This document shows, one piece after another, positions 9,182 to 16,006 of a stretch of DNA of 19,830 nt. The stretch comes from CBDTYW01 sp965364735 (GTDB taxonomy: Bacteria > Actinomycetota > Nitriliruptoria > Nitriliruptorales > Nitriliruptoraceae). Positions within the stretch are counted from its first letter, which is position 1, and the number at the start of each line of letters is the position of its first letter. Under the pieces are notes generated by a model. It saw only the letters and a program-made list of their open reading frames with translations. It was not told the origin of the DNA and did not search any database. The DNA lies in assembly GCA_965364735.1 (NCBI GenBank), contig CBDTYW010000034.1, positions 1 through 19,830 on the forward strand. The letters run 5' to 3'. The translations under genes and the position numbers were made by a program.

Positions 9182-10417
9182 TCAGGCCTTGTAGGCGACC
9201 GGAAGGTCCTTGATCCCGTTGATGAACCAGGACTGCAGTCGGACCGCATCGCCGGTCTGCGTGATGTTCGGGATCCGATCCGCGAGCATGTTGAAGAAGA
9301 TCTCGATCTCGAGGTTCGCGAGGTGGATCCCGAGACAGAAGTGCGGACCACCGCCACCGAAGCCAACGTGCGGGTTGTGCTCGCGGGTGATGTCGAAGGC
9401 GCCTGGGTCCTCGAAGACGTCGGGGTCACGGTTGGCCGACGAGTAGTAGATGCCGAGCCGGTCGCCCTTCTTGATCTCCTGGCCGCCGAGCACGGTGTCC
9501 TCCAACGCCGTGCGCTGGAAGTGCATGACCGGTGTCCCCCATCGAACGACCTCAGCCGCCATCCGGGCCAGGTCGCGTTCCTTCTTGAACCGCTCCCACT
9601 GGTCGGGGTGCTCGAAGAACGCAAGCATCCCGTGGCTGATCGCGTTGCGCGTCGTCTCGTTGCCGGCGACGGCGAGCAGCAGGAAGAACATCTCGAACTC
9701 GGTCTCGGTCAGCTTGCTCCCGTCGACCTCTGCCTCGATCAGCTTCGTCACGATGTCGTCGGCCGGGCACGCGCGTCGAGCGGCAGCCAGCTCCGACGCG
9801 TACGCGTACAGCTCTGCGCCAGCCTGCATCGTCTCCTCAGCGGAGATCGCGTACTCCGGGTCCTCTGACCCGATCATCTTGTTCGTCCAGTCGAAGATCT
9901 TGTGGCGCTCCTCGAACGGCACGCCGAGCAGCTCCGCGATCGCCTCGAGCGGCAGCTCGGCGGCAAGGTCGGTGACGAAGTTGCCGGTCCCCTTGGCGAG
10001 CGCCTCCGTGATGATCCGTTCGGTCCGCTCTTCGAGCTTCTCCCGCAGGGTCGCGATGACCCGCGGCGTGAACCCCTTGTTGACGATCGACCGGAGCCGC
10101 GTGTGCTCAGGCTGGTCCATGTTCAGCATCATCAGACGCTGGGTCTCGAGCGCGTCGTCGGCCTTGCGGTCGGACCGCTCGAGCAGCGCCGTGCGCGCGT
10201 ATGACGAGAAGATCCGGGCGTGGCGCGAGACCTCGACGACGTCCTCGTACTTGGTCACCACCCAGAACCCGTCACCGTGGGACCCCGGATCGCTCCACCA
10301 GTAGATCGGGGCAGACTCCTGGAGCTCGAGCAACGTGTCGATCGGCATCGACTCGACGAAGTTCTCCGGGTTCAGCAAATTGACGCGGTCACCGTTCATC
10401 GGGCAGGTCGTGGTCAT
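9182..10417 (-). CDS. Cytochrome P450, CYP125/CYP124-type sterol 26(27)-hydroxylase
   Basis: A 411-aa soluble bacterial P450. I-helix oxygen-binding motif AGNETT (251-256), ExxR at Glu289-Arg292 (EVVRW), PERF-like region near 330-345, and the heme loop FGGGGPHFCLG with Cys361 as axial ligand. Neighbouring text (NETTRNAISHGMLAFFEHPDQW, core residues 253-274; TPVMHFQRTA; NPHVGFGG) follows CYP125A1, while the heme loop FGGGG-HFCLG is closer to CYP124. Both families oxidise the terminal methyl of the sterol side chain to the alcohol, aldehyde and acid, giving the substrate of FadD19. The ATG at 10417 has GAGAGGGAG upstream. It lies in the KstR-type operon between an NMO-like gene and an acyl-CoA ligase. 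A separate ferredoxin/reductase is needed and is not in the window. Confidence 0.88.
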   Translation of the reverse strand: MTTTCPMNGDRVNLLNPENFVESMPIDTLLELQESAPIYWWSDPGSHGDGFWVVTKYEDVVEVSRHARIFSSYARTALLERSDRKADDALETQRLMMLNMDQPEHTRLRSIVNKGFTPRVIATLREKLEERTERIITEALAKGTGNFVTDLAAELPLEAIAELLGVPFEERHKIFDWTNKMIGSEDPEYAISAEETMQAGAELYAYASELAAARRACPADDIVTKLIEAEVDGSKLTETEFEMFFLLLAVAGNETTRNAISHGMLAFFEHPDQWERFKKERDLARMAAEVVRWGTPVMHFQRTALEDTVLGGQEIKKGDRLGIYYSSANRDPDVFEDPGAFDITREHNPHVGFGGGGPHFCLGIHLANLEIEIFFNMLADRIPNITQTGDAVRLQSWFINGIKDLPVAYKA

Positions 10418-10455
10418 GCTGGGCTCCCTCTCAGCGATCTCTTGGACTGCGCTTC

Positions 10456-11583
10456 TCAGCTCGTGATGAGCGCGTTGTCGATCACGCGCTTGCGGGCAGC
10501 GTCGTACTCGGTCCGCAGCCGGGTGATGACGTCCTCGCAGGACCGCGTCTCGTTCATGGCACCGATGATCTGGCCGATCGGCGTGCCCTTGAGCTCGTTC
10601 GCGTCCGACCGGTTGATGCGCTCCAGCGCCGTCGAGGCCACCATGTACTGCAGCGGCATGCCAAGCGGCTTGGGGTTCTCCTCGGCCTCCCACGCGTCCG
10701 TCCAGGCGGTCCGGAGCTGACGTGCGGGCTTGCCCGTCAGCGCGCGCGAGCGCACGGTGTCCGACGAGGTCGCGTCGTGGATCTTCTGGTAGAGCCCCGG
10801 GAACGACTCGCCGTGCTCAAACGTGTCGATCCAGATCGACCCGGTCCAGACACCCTGCGCCCCGAGTGCCTCGGCGGCCAGGATCTGCGCACCCGTCCCG
10901 ATGCCGCCCGCAGCGAGGACCGGCGTGTCCGGCCCGACGGCCTCGATGACCTCCGGCAGGAGCACCATCGAGGCGACCTCACCGGTGTGTCCGCCGGCCT
11001 CGTAGCCCTGCGCGACGATGATGTCGACGCCGTAGCTCTTCTGGCGCAGCGCCTGATCGGTGCGACCCACGAGGCCGGCGACCGGGATGTTGCGCTCGTG
11101 CGCGGCGTCGACGATGTCCTTCGGGGGCGGTCCGAGCGCGGACGCGAGGATGGCGATGTCGTGGGAGAAGGCGACCTCGACCTGCGGGCGGGCGGTCGTG
11201 TCGGTCCAGCCGAGCAGACGACGCGATGCCGACGGCTCCGCGTCCGGGACGCCGTGCTCCTTGAGCAGCGTGTCGATGAACTCCCAGTGCTTGTCGGGGA
11301 TCATGGCCTTGAGCATCGACTCGAGCTCCTCCGCCGACATCTCGCCGGCCTTCGTCGAGTCGACCGACGAGGACGGCATGACGATGTCCACGCCGTAGGG
11401 CGTGCCGGCGAGCTCCTTGTCGAGCCAGTTCATGGCTTCCTGCAGCTCGTCCGCGGTGAAGCGCAGCGCGCCGAGCACCCCCATCCCTCCGGCCTTGCAG
11501 ACCGCCGCGACGACCTCCGGCTGATACGAGAAGGCGAACAGCGAGAAGTCGAGTCCGAACTGGTTGCCGAGCTTGGTGCGCAT
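10456..11583 (-). CDS. Nitronate monooxygenase-family FMN oxidoreductase (Rv1533-like)
   Basis: A 375-aa TIM-barrel flavoprotein of the 2-nitropropane dioxygenase/NMO superfamily. FMN-site motifs are AQGYEAGGHTGE (191-202) and AAGGIGTG (224-231). The segments ILASALGPPP (145-154), SSDTVRSRALTGKPARQLRTAW (core DTVRSRALTGKPAR, 275-288) and PLGMPLQ (306-312) resemble M. tuberculosis Rv1533. It is less like IpdC (Rv3553), the flavoprotein of steroid ring C/D degradation. The reaction is unknown; members of this superfamily act as oxidases, enoyl reductases or double-bond-migrating dehydrogenases. It sits between ltp2 and the P450 gene in the sterol operon, so an oxidoreduction on a steroid-CoA is a reasonable guess. 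The ATG at 11583 with GAGGGA upstream fits the family N-terminus. Confidence 0.85.
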   Translation of the reverse strand: MRTKLGNQFGLDFSLFAFSYQPEVVAAVCKAGGMGVLGALRFTADELQEAMNWLDKELAGTPYGVDIVMPSSSVDSTKAGEMSAEELESMLKAMIPDKHWEFIDTLLKEHGVPDAEPSASRRLLGWTDTTARPQVEVAFSHDIAILASALGPPPKDIVDAAHERNIPVAGLVGRTDQALRQKSYGVDIIVAQGYEAGGHTGEVASMVLLPEVIEAVGPDTPVLAAGGIGTGAQILAAEALGAQGVWTGSIWIDTFEHGESFPGLYQKIHDATSSDTVRSRALTGKPARQLRTAWTDAWEAEENPKPLGMPLQYMVASTALERINRSDANELKGTPIGQIIGAMNETRSCEDVITRLRTEYDAARKRVIDNALITS

Positions 11584-11638
11584 GTGATGGGTCCCTCTGG
11601 ATGAACTGGCTGACGTGTTCTGGCGACTGCTCCGCCGA

Positions 11639-12811
11639 TCAGCGATCGGTGGCGAGGATGAGCCCGGACGTCGGCACGCCGGTGCCGGCGGTGACGAGCA
11701 CGTGCTCAGCACCTTCGACCTGGTTGACGGAGGTGCCGCGGATCTGGCGGGCACCCTCGGCGATCCCGTTCATCCCGTGGATGTAGGCCTCGCCGAGCTG
11801 CCCGCCGTGGGTGTTGATCGGAAGCCGGCCACCGATCTCGATGTTGCCGTCGCGGATGAAGTCCTTGGCCTCGCCGGGCTTCGCGAAGCCGAACTCCTCG
11901 AGCTGCGGCAGGACGAACGGCGTGAAGTGGTCGTAGATCACGGCGGTGGCGATGTCGTCAGGGGTGACCCCGGCCTGGCGGTAGAGCTGATCGGCGACCA
12001 GCCCCATCTCCGGCAGCCCGACGATCTGCTCGCGGTAGTAGGAGGTCATCGACTCCTGGCCGTCGGCCGATCCGCTGGCGGCGCCGGCGATGATGACCGG
12101 GACGTTCGGGAGGTCACGTGCGCGCTCTGCCGAGGTGACCAGGACTGCCTGTCCCCCGTCGCTCTCCTGACAGCAGTCGAGCAGGTGCAGCGGCTCGACG
12201 ATCATGCGCGAGTTCTGGTGGTCCTCGAGCGTGATCGGCTTGTTGTGGAAGAACGCCTTGGGGTTGTTCGCGGCGTGCTTGCGGTCCGCGACGCTGACGC
12301 GGCCGAAGTCCTCCGACGTCGCGCCGTACTCGTGCATGTAGCGCTGCGCGAACATCGCGACCCACGAACCGGGGGTCGCGAACCCGAACGTCGAGTACCA
12401 CGACATGAAGACACCCTCGGACGTCGGTGCCTGGTTGGATGCGCCCTGCCCGAAGCGACGACCAGAGCGCTCGTTGAACGCGCGGTACGCGACGACGACA
12501 TCGGCAACGCCGGTCGCGACGGCCATGGCCGCCTGCTGGATCGTCGAGCACGCGGCGCCACCGCCATAGTGGATGCGCGAGTAGTAGGTGAGGTCACCGA
12601 TGCCGACGCAGCGTGCGACGTGGATCTCGGCGTTGGTGTCGCCGGTGTAGGTGACGAGCCCGTCGACGTCGGACGGCTTGAGGCCCGCGTCGTCGATGGC
12701 TGCGGAGACGGCCTCGGCGGCAAGCTGTAGCTCGGAGCGGCCGGAGAACTTCGAGAACTCGGTGGCGCCGATGCCGGCGATCGCGGTGGTCCGTGAGAGC
12801 GGGGAGGTCAT
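11639..12811 (-). CDS. ltp2: Steroid side-chain retro-aldolase, Ltp2
   Basis: A 390-aa protein matching M. tuberculosis Ltp2 (Rv3540c, 386 aa) over long stretches: EFSKFSGRSELQLAAEAV near residue 18, ARCVGIGDLTYYSRIHYGGG (67-86), VADRKHAANNPKAF (174-187), PLHLLDCCQESDG (207-219) and IEIGGRLPINTHGGQLGEAY (325-344). Ltp2 cleaves 17-hydroxy-3-oxo-4-pregnene-20-carboxyl-CoA to androstenedione and propionyl-CoA, in complex with the DUF35 part of ChsH2. The GHP motif is replaced by THGGQ. Tyr293 (VIYDHF) and Tyr343 (EAYIHG) are at the positions I recall as catalytic in Thermomonospora curvata Ltp2 (Tyr294, Tyr344). The AAGGAG Shine-Dalgarno at 12818-12823 overlaps the stop of the upstream DUF35 gene, which couples the two partners. 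Insertion-like difference from the mycobacterial protein around 122-140. Confidence 0.94.
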   Translation of the reverse strand: MTSPLSRTTAIAGIGATEFSKFSGRSELQLAAEAVSAAIDDAGLKPSDVDGLVTYTGDTNAEIHVARCVGIGDLTYYSRIHYGGGAACSTIQQAAMAVATGVADVVVAYRAFNERSGRRFGQGASNQAPTSEGVFMSWYSTFGFATPGSWVAMFAQRYMHEYGATSEDFGRVSVADRKHAANNPKAFFHNKPITLEDHQNSRMIVEPLHLLDCCQESDGGQAVLVTSAERARDLPNVPVIIAGAASGSADGQESMTSYYREQIVGLPEMGLVADQLYRQAGVTPDDIATAVIYDHFTPFVLPQLEEFGFAKPGEAKDFIRDGNIEIGGRLPINTHGGQLGEAYIHGMNGIAEGARQIRGTSVNQVEGAEHVLVTAGTGVPTSGLILATDR

Positions 12812-12822
12812 GTCGGACTCCT

Positions 12823-13245
12823 TCAGACGAACCGGGCGATGGGCAACGTCAGCTCGTCGTCGATGGCGACCATCTCGAGCTGGACACGACGGCCGATGCG
12901 GACCTCGGACGGGTCGGTGCCGTCGATCATGTGGGACAGGAAGCGCGTGCCCTCGTCGAGCTGCACGAGCACGACCGGGTGCGGCGAGCGAACGCCCGGG
13001 AGCGGCGGGTAGTGGTGGATCACGAAGCTGTAGATCTCACCCTTGCCCTCGGAGACGACCCAGCCCATGTCCGTCGAACGGTCGTTGTCGCACATGGGGC
13101 GCGGCGGGTGGTGCAGGCGCTGACAGGTGTTGCACTGCTGGATCCGCAGCTCGCCCTCAGCGACGCCGTCCCAGAAGAACTGGGTGTCCTGGGTGATGGC
13201 CGGGCGTGCCCGGGTCCCCTGTGGTGCCTCAGCGATGGTGCTCAC
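12823..13245 (-). CDS. Stand-alone DUF35 partner of Ltp2 (ChsH2 C-terminal domain equivalent)
   Basis: A 140-aa DUF35 protein: helical N-terminal part with FFWDGVAEGELRIQQC (23-38), zinc-ribbon region with Cys38, Cys41 and Cys52, and an OB fold ending in PIARFV. The fourth zinc position, normally Cys, reads Asp55 in MCDND. In mycobacteria this domain forms the C-terminal half of ChsH2, fused to a MaoC-like hydratase half; here it stands alone, and no MaoC gene is nearby. It should form the aldolase complex with Ltp2, whose gene follows after 11 nt. The start is GTG at 13245, preceded by GGAGG with a 5-nt spacer. First gene of the eleven-gene minus-strand operon, with a 102-nt leader below a KstR-like box. 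Confidence 0.88.
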   Translation of the reverse strand: MSTIAEAPQGTRARPAITQDTQFFWDGVAEGELRIQQCNTCQRLHHPPRPMCDNDRSTDMGWVVSEGKGEIYSFVIHHYPPLPGVRSPHPVVLVQLDEGTRFLSHMIDGTDPSEVRIGRRVQLEMVAIDDELTLPIARFV

Positions 13246-13346
13246 CCGTCCTCCAGACGCATCGTGGGGCCCGCGCCCCGTTCAGCGGCGAGGCCGACCG
13301 GCGCTCACCACTTGGAGCGACGGTAGTCACCGGGGCCGACCCGGTC

Positions 13347-13360
13347 AAGAACTTGTTCTA
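13347..13360 (-). promoter_or_regulatory. KstR-like operator for the eleven-gene operon, overlapping a KstR2-like motif
   Basis: AAGAACTTGTTCTA fits the KstR consensus TnnAACnnGTTnnA at 7 of 8 fixed positions (only the first T is A). Shifted by three bases, 13344-13357 contains CAAGAACTTG and fits the KstR2 consensus AnCAAGnnCTTGnT at 9 of 10 fixed positions. It lies 102 nt upstream of the first gene of the leftward operon. No convincing -10 box is visible on the minus strand. Confidence 0.72.
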
Positions 13361-13423
13361 GTTTTGTGCATCCGTCGCGAGCGGGCGCACATCCAGTGCT
13401 GAAGGCTTGCACAAAAACTAGAA
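13356..13423. repeat. Long inverted repeat across the divergent operon/fadA5 promoter region
   Basis: TTCTAGTTTTGTGCA (13356-13370) is repeated inverted at 13408-13423 (TGCACAAAAACTAGAA) with one extra A. The arms include half of each KstR-like box plus the adjoining A/T run and TGCAC element. The symmetry centres near 13389 and gives both divergent transcripts a similar operator and upstream promoter element. Confidence 0.75.
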
Positions 13424-13436
13424 CACGTACTACTCT
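13407..13436 (+). promoter_or_regulatory. Candidate fadA5 promoter
   Basis: TTGCAC (13407-13412) as -35 and TACTCT (13431-13436) as -10, with 18-nt spacing. The KstR-like box at 13419-13432 sits between and over the two elements, as expected for direct repression. fadA5 begins about 60 nt downstream. Confidence 0.5.
13419..13432 (+). promoter_or_regulatory. KstR-like operator of fadA5
   Basis: TAGAACACGTACTA fits TnnAACnnGTTnnA at 7 of 8 fixed positions (GTA instead of GTT). It overlaps the candidate promoter spacer and -10. Confidence 0.72.
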
Positions 13437-13496
13437 TGTCGACACAAGGCTCGAGGACGCGCTCGTCCCGGGCAGAACTCCTTGAGAGGAACTGGC

Positions 13497-14660
13497 ATGG
13501 CAGAGGCCGTCATCGTCGAAGCGGTACGCACCCCGATCGGCAAGCGTCAGGGCTGGCTCGCCGGTCTTCACGCGACCAAGCTGCTCGGCGCCGCCCAGCA
13601 AGAGGTCGTGAAGCGCTCCGGAATCACCGCCGACACGGTCGAGCAGGTCGTGGGCGGCTGCGTCACGCAGGCCGGCGAGCAGTCCTCCAACATCACGCGG
13701 ACCTCGTGGCTCGCCGCCGGGTTGCCGTGGCAGACGGCCTCGACGACCGTGGACTGCCAGTGCGGCTCCGCCCAGCAGGCCAACCACTTCATCGCCGGGC
13801 TCATCGAGGCGGGCGCGATCGACGTCGGGATCGCCTGTGGTGTCGAGGCCATGAGCCGGGTGCCGCTCGGCTCTGCAGGGATGAACGGTCCGGGATCGTC
13901 GCGCCCCGACGACTGGGACATCGACATGGCCGGGCAGTTCCAGTCCGCCGAGCGCATCGCAGAGCGACGGGGCTTCTCCCGGACCGACATCGAGGAGCTC
14001 GGGTTCCGCTCCCAGGCCAACGCGCAGCGCGCGTGGGACGAGGGACGGTTTGAGCGTGAGGTCTTCTCGCTCGAGGCTCCGCAGGTCGACAAGGAGGGCA
14101 ACCCCACCGGCGAGATGAAGATCGTCTCGCGCGACCAGGGGATGCGCGAGACCACCATGGAGGGGCTCTCGAAGCTCCGGCCCGTCTACGAAGGTGCCAT
14201 CCACACCGCCGGAACGTCCTCGCAGATCTCCGACGGCGCCGCCGCGGTCATGTGGATGTCACGCCAGAAGGCCGAGGAGTCCGGGCTTCGCCCCCGCGCC
14301 CGCATCGTCGCCCAGACGCTGGTCGGCGCGGAGCCCTACTACCACCTGGACGGTCCGAACCAGGCGACCGAGAAGGTGCTGCGCAAGGCGGGGATGACCA
14401 TCGACGACATCGACCTCTACGAGGTCAACGAGGCCTTCGCCTCGGTGGCGCTGTCCTGGCTCACCACCCAGGGCGGCGACGCCGACAAGATGAACGTCAA
14501 CGGTGGCGCGATCGCGATCGGCCACCCAGTCGGGTGCACCGGGTCGCGGCTCATCACGACGGCGCTGCACGAGCTCGAGCGCACGGACAAGCAGTTTGCG
14601 CTGATCACCATGTGCGCCGGCGGATCGCTTGCCACGGGAACGATCATCGAGCGCCTGTAG
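13497..14660 (+). CDS. fadA5: Steroid beta-ketothiolase FadA5
   Basis: A 387-aa thiolase with all catalytic residues: nucleophile Cys89 in DCQCGSAQQAN, His343 in GHPVGCTGSR and Cys373 in TMCAGGS. It follows FadA5 (Rv3546) closely, for example IVEAVRTPIGKRQGWLAGLHA (core TPIGKRQGWLAGLHA), VVGGCVTQ, IHTAGTSSQISDGAAAV, VGAEPYYHLDGP and GSRLITTALHELERTD. FadA5 thiolyses 3,24-dioxocholest-4-en-26-oyl-CoA and the following C22-oxo intermediate, releasing propionyl- and acetyl-CoA. The ATG at 13497 has GAGAGGA at 13484-13490; an in-frame TTG at 13482 is less likely because the Shine-Dalgarno would then lie inside the gene. The gene has its own promoter with a KstR-like operator and is followed by two hairpins. 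Confidence 0.95.
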   Translation: MAEAVIVEAVRTPIGKRQGWLAGLHATKLLGAAQQEVVKRSGITADTVEQVVGGCVTQAGEQSSNITRTSWLAAGLPWQTASTTVDCQCGSAQQANHFIAGLIEAGAIDVGIACGVEAMSRVPLGSAGMNGPGSSRPDDWDIDMAGQFQSAERIAERRGFSRTDIEELGFRSQANAQRAWDEGRFEREVFSLEAPQVDKEGNPTGEMKIVSRDQGMRETTMEGLSKLRPVYEGAIHTAGTSSQISDGAAAVMWMSRQKAEESGLRPRARIVAQTLVGAEPYYHLDGPNQATEKVLRKAGMTIDDIDLYEVNEAFASVALSWLTTQGGDADKMNVNGGAIAIGHPVGCTGSRLITTALHELERTDKQFALITMCAGGSLATGTIIERL

Positions 14661-14668
14661 CCCGGATC

Positions 14669-14702
14669 TCGGTGATCGGGTCGGTTTCGGCCCGATCACC
14701 GA
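14669..14702 (+). terminator. Hairpin 1 downstream of fadA5
   Basis: Perfect 12-bp stem TCGGTGATCGGG / CCCGATCACCGA with a 10-nt loop, starting 9 nt after the fadA5 stop. No T-run follows, but a strong stem at this position fits an actinobacterial terminator. Confidence 0.65.
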
Positions 14703-14713
14703 ACCAACACGCT

Positions 14714-14742
14714 GAAGCCCGCGGCCCCCGGTCGCGGGCTTC
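14714..14742. terminator. Hairpin 2 between convergent fadA5 and MBL genes
   Basis: Perfect 10-bp stem GAAGCCCGCG / CGCGGGCTTC with a 9-nt loop. It lies 20 nt before the stop of the minus-strand MBL gene and could serve either transcript. Confidence 0.6.
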
Positions 14743-14762
14743 GCCGTGGGCTCACAGGATGC

Positions 14763-15875
14763 TCAGGCGGCCGCCTCGGCGATGAGCGCGCGGAAGCGCG
14801 GAGGCGCTCCGTCAAGCAACTCCACTCGGCCCTGACCGATCATGTGGCGGACGTGGGCTGCGGCTTCCGACACCGCGATCCGCTGGTTGATCACCGGCAG
14901 CTCATCCCACGCCCGGTTCCACGTCATCGCCGACGCGAGGTCCCACAAGGTCACCCCGGCCGCCACGTCGAGCAGGACCAGCATCTCGTCGAGCCGGACC
15001 ACGTGGTGCGCGAGGATCTCGTCACACCTCGTGGCGAGCCCGGAGAACGGACGGCGGTGGGCAGGAAGGACCTCGTCGACGCCGAGGTTCTTGAGCATCG
15101 TCATCGACGCGAGGAACTCCCCGAGCGGATCGCCGATGTCGATGCGCAGATCCATCTCGTACAGCCCGACGTGCGGGGTGATGTCGGGGAGCAGGTGATC
15201 GCCGGACAGCAGGCGCGCCTCGCGTGTGAGCAGGAAGCAGGAATGGCCGGGTGAGTGGCCGGGGGTCCAGATCGTGCGCACCAGCCGGTCGGCGATCGGT
15301 GCCAGGTCACCATCGCGCAGATGGAGGTCCGGCACGGCCGGGACCCGGATCGCCTGCTCGGCGCGCATCACGGCCATCGATGCGGCGGCCGTGTCGGGGG
15401 CCCCGACGACTTCCAGCTGGCGGTTCATCTGCTGCGAGGACGACGCACGATCTGCGAGGTGCACGCGGAACCGGTCGACGATCTCGGCGTCGGCCTCATG
15501 CATCGCGATCCACGCGCCGCTGGCGGCGCGGACGCGGCCGCTGAGCCCGTGGTGGTCCGGGTGATGGTGGGTCACGAGCACACCTTGCACGTCCTCCACG
15601 CGCGTGCCGAGCTCGCGCAGCCCGCCGGTCAACGCATCCCACGTGACGTCTGCGTCCCAGCCGGCATCGATGAGCACCGGGCCCTCCGCGCTCTCGAGCA
15701 CGTAGACGAGCGTGTGGCCGAGCGGGTTGTCCGGGATGGGGACGTGGATCATCGAGATCCCGTCGCCGAGCACCCGCGGTGCCGTTCGGTCGACGACGGG
15801 CAGCGCCCGTCCGTCGACGGCGTCGGACGTCGTCATGAACCCCTCGATCCGCGCCCCGTCGTGGCGCAGCCGCAC
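14763..15875 (-). CDS. Metallo-beta-lactamase-fold hydrolase
   Basis: An MBL-fold protein of 370 aa if the GTG at 15875 is used. The metal-binding signature HHHPDHHG (103-110) supplies His103, His105, Asp107 and His108 of HxHxDH; further ligands are probably in TPGHSPGHS, LLSGDHLLP and LPAHRRPF. This matches glyoxalase-II-like hydrolases, which cleave thioesters or other esters. A winged-helix-like C-terminal part (about 290-365) is common in this subgroup. The GTG has GAGAGGG six nt upstream; an ATG at 15836 (357 aa) with a closer GAGGGG is an alternative. A palindrome fitting KstR at 7 of 8 positions lies 21 nt upstream of the GTG, so the gene is probably in the sterol regulon. A CoA-thioesterase-like role is only a guess. 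Confidence 0.85.
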   Translation of the reverse strand: MRLRHDGARIEGFMTTSDAVDGRALPVVDRTAPRVLGDGISMIHVPIPDNPLGHTLVYVLESAEGPVLIDAGWDADVTWDALTGGLRELGTRVEDVQGVLVTHHHPDHHGLSGRVRAASGAWIAMHEADAEIVDRFRVHLADRASSSQQMNRQLEVVGAPDTAAASMAVMRAEQAIRVPAVPDLHLRDGDLAPIADRLVRTIWTPGHSPGHSCFLLTREARLLSGDHLLPDITPHVGLYEMDLRIDIGDPLGEFLASMTMLKNLGVDEVLPAHRRPFSGLATRCDEILAHHVVRLDEMLVLLDVAAGVTLWDLASAMTWNRAWDELPVINQRIAVSEAAAHVRHMIGQGRVELLDGAPPRFRALIAEAAA

Positions 15876-15896
15876 CCGACGCCCTCTCAGCGCAAC

Positions 15897-15910
15897 AAGA
15901 ACATGTTACA
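15897..15910 (-). promoter_or_regulatory. KstR/KstR2-like palindrome upstream of the MBL gene
   Basis: AAGAACATGTTACA fits TnnAACnnGTTnnA at 7 of 8 fixed positions. The overlapping 15894-15907 fits the KstR2 consensus AnCAAGnnCTTGnT at 9 of 10. It lies 21 nt before the GTG of the MBL gene. Confidence 0.55.
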
Positions 15911-15959
15911 GAAACGTGCGCGTCTCGGGCGACCCGTTGCCGGAGCCGCCAGGCTTGAC

Positions 15960-15973
15960 TAGAATCTGTTCTA
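15960..15973 (+). promoter_or_regulatory. KstR-like operator of echA19
   Basis: TAGAATCTGTTCTA fits TnnAACnnGTTnnA at 7 of 8 fixed positions. It is part of a 7-bp perfect inverted repeat ACTAGAA-TCTG-TTCTAGT (15958-15975). A TTGACT -35-like element (15955-15960) abuts it, and echA19 begins 34 nt downstream. Confidence 0.75.
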
Positions 15974-16006
15974 GTTCTTGTCCCGCCACACGTCCAAGAG
16001 GCAGTC

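Noticed and set aside
10456..11583. IpdC (steroid ring C/D flavoprotein)
   Set aside because: The sequence follows the longer Rv1533-type NMO proteins (SSDTVRSRALTGKPAR, ASALGPPP) and not the shorter IpdC sequence as I recall it.
13361..13418. A riboswitch or structured leader from the long inverted repeat
   Set aside because: The repeat coincides with operator and promoter elements on both sides and lies mostly upstream of the likely transcription starts, so a DNA-level role is simpler.
13305..14204. Minus-strand open frame opposite fadA5 extending into the promoter region
   Set aside because: It would run through the operators and antisense to a strongly conserved gene; no family resemblance.
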